A DNA stretch of 54,893 bases from Nevskia sp. GTDB taxonomy: Bacteria > Pseudomonadota > Gammaproteobacteria > Nevskiales > Nevskiaceae. Made by a program: the position numbers and the translations under genes. Where the stretch lies: assembly GCA_016779605.1 (NCBI GenBank), contig JADHNH010000010.1, positions 1 to 54,893 on the forward strand, written 5' to 3'. Below the pieces are notes generated by a model, which saw nothing but the letters and a program-made list of their open reading frames with translations, was not told where the DNA came from and ran no database searches. Positions 53,459 to 54,893 of the stretch are shown piece by piece; position 1 is the first letter of the stretch; every line of letters starts with the position of its first letter.

Positions 53459-53914
53459 TTAGGCGGCCGGCCGGCGCAGCATCAGCGCCTGGCGCAGGCA
53501 CACGCAGACCTGCTCGCCGCTCTGGTTGAAGCCTTCGTGCTTGAAGGTGACGATGCCGGCATTGGGCCGCGAGCGGCTTGGCCGCACGTCGATGACCGTG
53601 GTGGCGGCATTGATGGTGTCGCCGTGGAACACCGGATGGGGAAAGCGCACGTCGCTCATGCCCAGGTTGGCCACCGTGGTGCCCAGGGTGGTGTCCTGCA
53701 CCGACAGGCCGATCACCAGGCCCAGGGTGAACACCGAGTTCACCAGCGGCTTGCCGAACTCGGTGTCCTTGCAGTACTCGTGGTCGATGTGCACGCGCGC
53801 CGGGTTGTAGGTGGCGGCGCAGAACCAGATGTTGTCGCTCTCGGTGACGGTGCGCCGGATTTCGTGCTGAAACACCCGCCCCACTTCGAACTGCTCGAGA
53901 TATAAGCCCGCCAT
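53459..53914 (-). CDS. MaoC-like dehydratase
   Basis: A hotdog-fold hydratase of 151 residues that adds water to enoyl-CoA. The family motif reads ATYNPARVHID (residues 34-44) with the histidine kept, but the aspartate usual in (R)-specific enoyl-CoA hydratases is Thr here, as in the mesaconyl-CoA hydratase branch. FGKPLVNSVFTLGLVIGLSVQD and FPHPVFHGDTI are typical. ATG 53914 has ggagg upstream. It is divergent from the phosphotransferase gene at 54089 and shares the palindromic control region with it. Confidence 0.85.
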   Translation of the reverse strand: MAGLYLEQFEVGRVFQHEIRRTVTESDNIWFCAATYNPARVHIDHEYCKDTEFGKPLVNSVFTLGLVIGLSVQDTTLGTTVANLGMSDVRFPHPVFHGDTINAATTVIDVRPSRSRPNAGIVTFKHEGFNQSGEQVCVCLRQALMLRRPAA

Positions 53915-53944
53915 TGCCCCTCCGTAAGACTGGCGCCGTGACCG

Positions 53945-53972
53945 TTGCAATAGTATGCAACAATACTATATT
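53945..53972 (+). promoter_or_regulatory. Promoter with operator-like palindrome for the right-edge kinase gene
   Basis: TTGCAA (-35, 53945-53950), a 16-bp spacer and TATATT (-10, 53967-53972) precede the gene at 54089. The palindrome ATAGTAT-GCAACA-ATACTAT (53950-53969) fills the spacer and overlaps both boxes. The same 20-bp pattern occurs at 52053-52072 in another promoter. The site also lies upstream of the divergent MaoC gene, so it may control both directions. Confidence 0.6.
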
Positions 53973-54088
53973 GTTCGATACACTGTCGTGGACAGGCCGT
54001 CGAGGACTTTTGCGCCCGCTCGGTTTTGGCGCAGGCGAAAGGTCGCGGCCCGGTAAAAATACACCAGATGGTCTGGAGGCAGCATCAC

Positions 54089-54893
54089 ATGAGCGGCATC
54101 GACAAGGACCGGCCGTCGCCGCAGTGGATCGAGCAGATCCGCAGCCGCTTTCCCTGCGAGCGCGAAATCGACCGCATCCTGACGCGCAAGCTGCGGCTGC
54201 GCTCCGGGCCGGGCTTTGCGCCGGTGCCGCTGGATACCCTGTGCAAGGGCGTGGAGTCGCTGATCCGCGCGCAGCTGCGCGCGCCGTTCGAGATATCCGA
54301 AGCCCGCTGGCTCTCCGGCGGCGCCTCCAAGCTGCAGATGTCGTTCACCCTGGCCTGGAACCGTCCGGGCGCGGGCCCCGAACGCACCCCCATGGTGGTG
54401 CGCATGGAGCCGGCCGCCTCGATCGTGGAGACCAGCCGCCTGCGCGAGTTCCAGCTGATCAAGGCCTTCGAAGGCGTCGTGCCGGTGCCGCCGGTCTACT
54501 GGGTGGACGCCGAGGGCGAGCACCTGCCCTACCCGGCGCTGGTCTACGGCTTCGCCCGCGGCGTGACCAAGCCGACCCGCGCGCCGACCCGCGTTTCCGG
54601 CCTGGGCACCAATTTCGGCGCGGAGCTGCGGCCGCTGCTGGCGCCGCAGTTCGTCGACCACCTGAGCCGCATCCACACCCGCGACTTCGGCGGCGGCGGG
54701 CTGTCCGCCTTCGACGTTCCCGCCCCCGGCATCCAGGCGGTGGAATGGCAGCTCAACTGGTGGGAGCGCGTCTGGGAAGAGGATTTCGACGAGGACATCC
54801 CGATGGTGCGGCTGGCCGCGGCCTGGATGCGCGCCAACATGCCGCCGGTGGACCGCCTGTCGATCGTGCACGGCGACTACCGCAACGGCAATT
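54089..54893 (+). CDS. Phosphotransferase-family protein (APH/ACAD10-like), cut by the window edge
   Basis: A partial gene; 268 codons are visible, with no stop before the window edge. The product is a paralog of the kinase at 31833: both have FPCEREIDR, GASKLQM, MEPAxSIVETSRLREFQLIKA, YWxD, GLGxNFG and the VHGDYRxGN catalytic loop at the visible end. ATG 54089 has ggagg 9 nt upstream. It is divergent from the MaoC and acyl-CoA dehydrogenase genes and has an operator-like palindrome in its promoter. Confidence 0.88.
   Translation, partial: MSGIDKDRPSPQWIEQIRSRFPCEREIDRILTRKLRLRSGPGFAPVPLDTLCKGVESLIRAQLRAPFEISEARWLSGGASKLQMSFTLAWNRPGAGPERTPMVVRMEPAASIVETSRLREFQLIKAFEGVVPVPPVYWVDAEGEHLPYPALVYGFARGVTKPTRAPTRVSGLGTNFGAELRPLLAPQFVDHLSRIHTRDFGGGGLSAFDVPAPGIQAVEWQLNWWERVWEEDFDEDIPMVRLAAAWMRANMPPVDRLSIVHGDYRNGN

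Noticed and set aside
53966-54871. Minus-strand frame of 301 codons at the right edge
   Set aside because: Shadow of the partial phosphotransferase gene, which matches a paralog in the same window.

Overview
The window is 54.9 kb of high-GC DNA that looks like a chromosome segment of a gammaproteobacterium near Xanthomonadales/Nevskiales. The hints are a DksA protein with a Pro/Ala-rich N-terminal side and a partly lost zinc finger, an IHF alpha subunit, and a candidate sRNA built like the Xanthomonas sRNA sX13. This placement is inference from protein features, not from a phylogenetic marker. No transposase, phage gene or CRISPR array was found.

Region 1 (1-8820): dksA, then an RND efflux tripartite operon (permease, membrane fusion protein, outer-membrane lipoprotein) with a GntR/FCD regulator at its 3' end, a structured sRNA candidate, and a LOG-family protein. 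Region 2 (8821-13871): a 120-bp foldback repeat between convergent genes, a small conserved protein, an AraC regulator, and divergently a small cluster of limonene-epoxide-hydrolase-type enzyme, carboxymuconolactone decarboxylase-like protein and Baeyer-Villiger monooxygenase, closed by a strong terminator. Region 3 (13872-22098): sparse sequence with small doubtful ORFs, a DUF347 membrane protein, a cupin, panE, a sulfur-response operon (ArsR-rhodanese, persulfide-dioxygenase-like MBL hydrolase, MFS, ihfA), a GGDEF remnant and tRNA-Leu(UAA). Region 4 (22099-24060): an orphan HAMP-PAS histidine kinase.

Region 5 (24088-54893, runs off the right edge): about 30 kb of catabolic genes. The core is a compact operon on the minus strand (42232 to 36066) with Rieske dioxygenase alpha and beta subunits, extradiol dioxygenase, SDR dihydrodiol dehydrogenase, Rieske ferredoxin, a TetR regulator, a meta-cleavage hydrolase and a hydratase. 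The matching ferredoxin reductase is nearby at 34295. Around it are CoA-dependent genes: two acyl-CoA synthetases, two acyl-CoA dehydrogenases, enoyl-CoA hydratase, MaoC hydratase, a thiolase with an HMGCS-like/DUF35 partner, a CitE-like lyase and a thioesterase. There are also an AlkB-type membrane hydroxylase, an EHN epoxide hydrolase, a styrene-oxide-isomerase-like membrane protein, two paralogous APH-type kinases, L-2-hydroxyglutarate oxidase and three regulators.

Taken together, region 5 could oxidise an aromatic or alicyclic hydrocarbon or terpenoid: ring dihydroxylation and meta cleavage by the core operon, hydroxylation or epoxide rearrangement by the side enzymes, and beta-oxidation of the resulting acids. 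The substrate cannot be read from the sequence. Two promoters in the right part carry the same 20-bp operator-like palindrome, and a third promoter carries a different palindrome, so the locus is probably controlled by local repressors.
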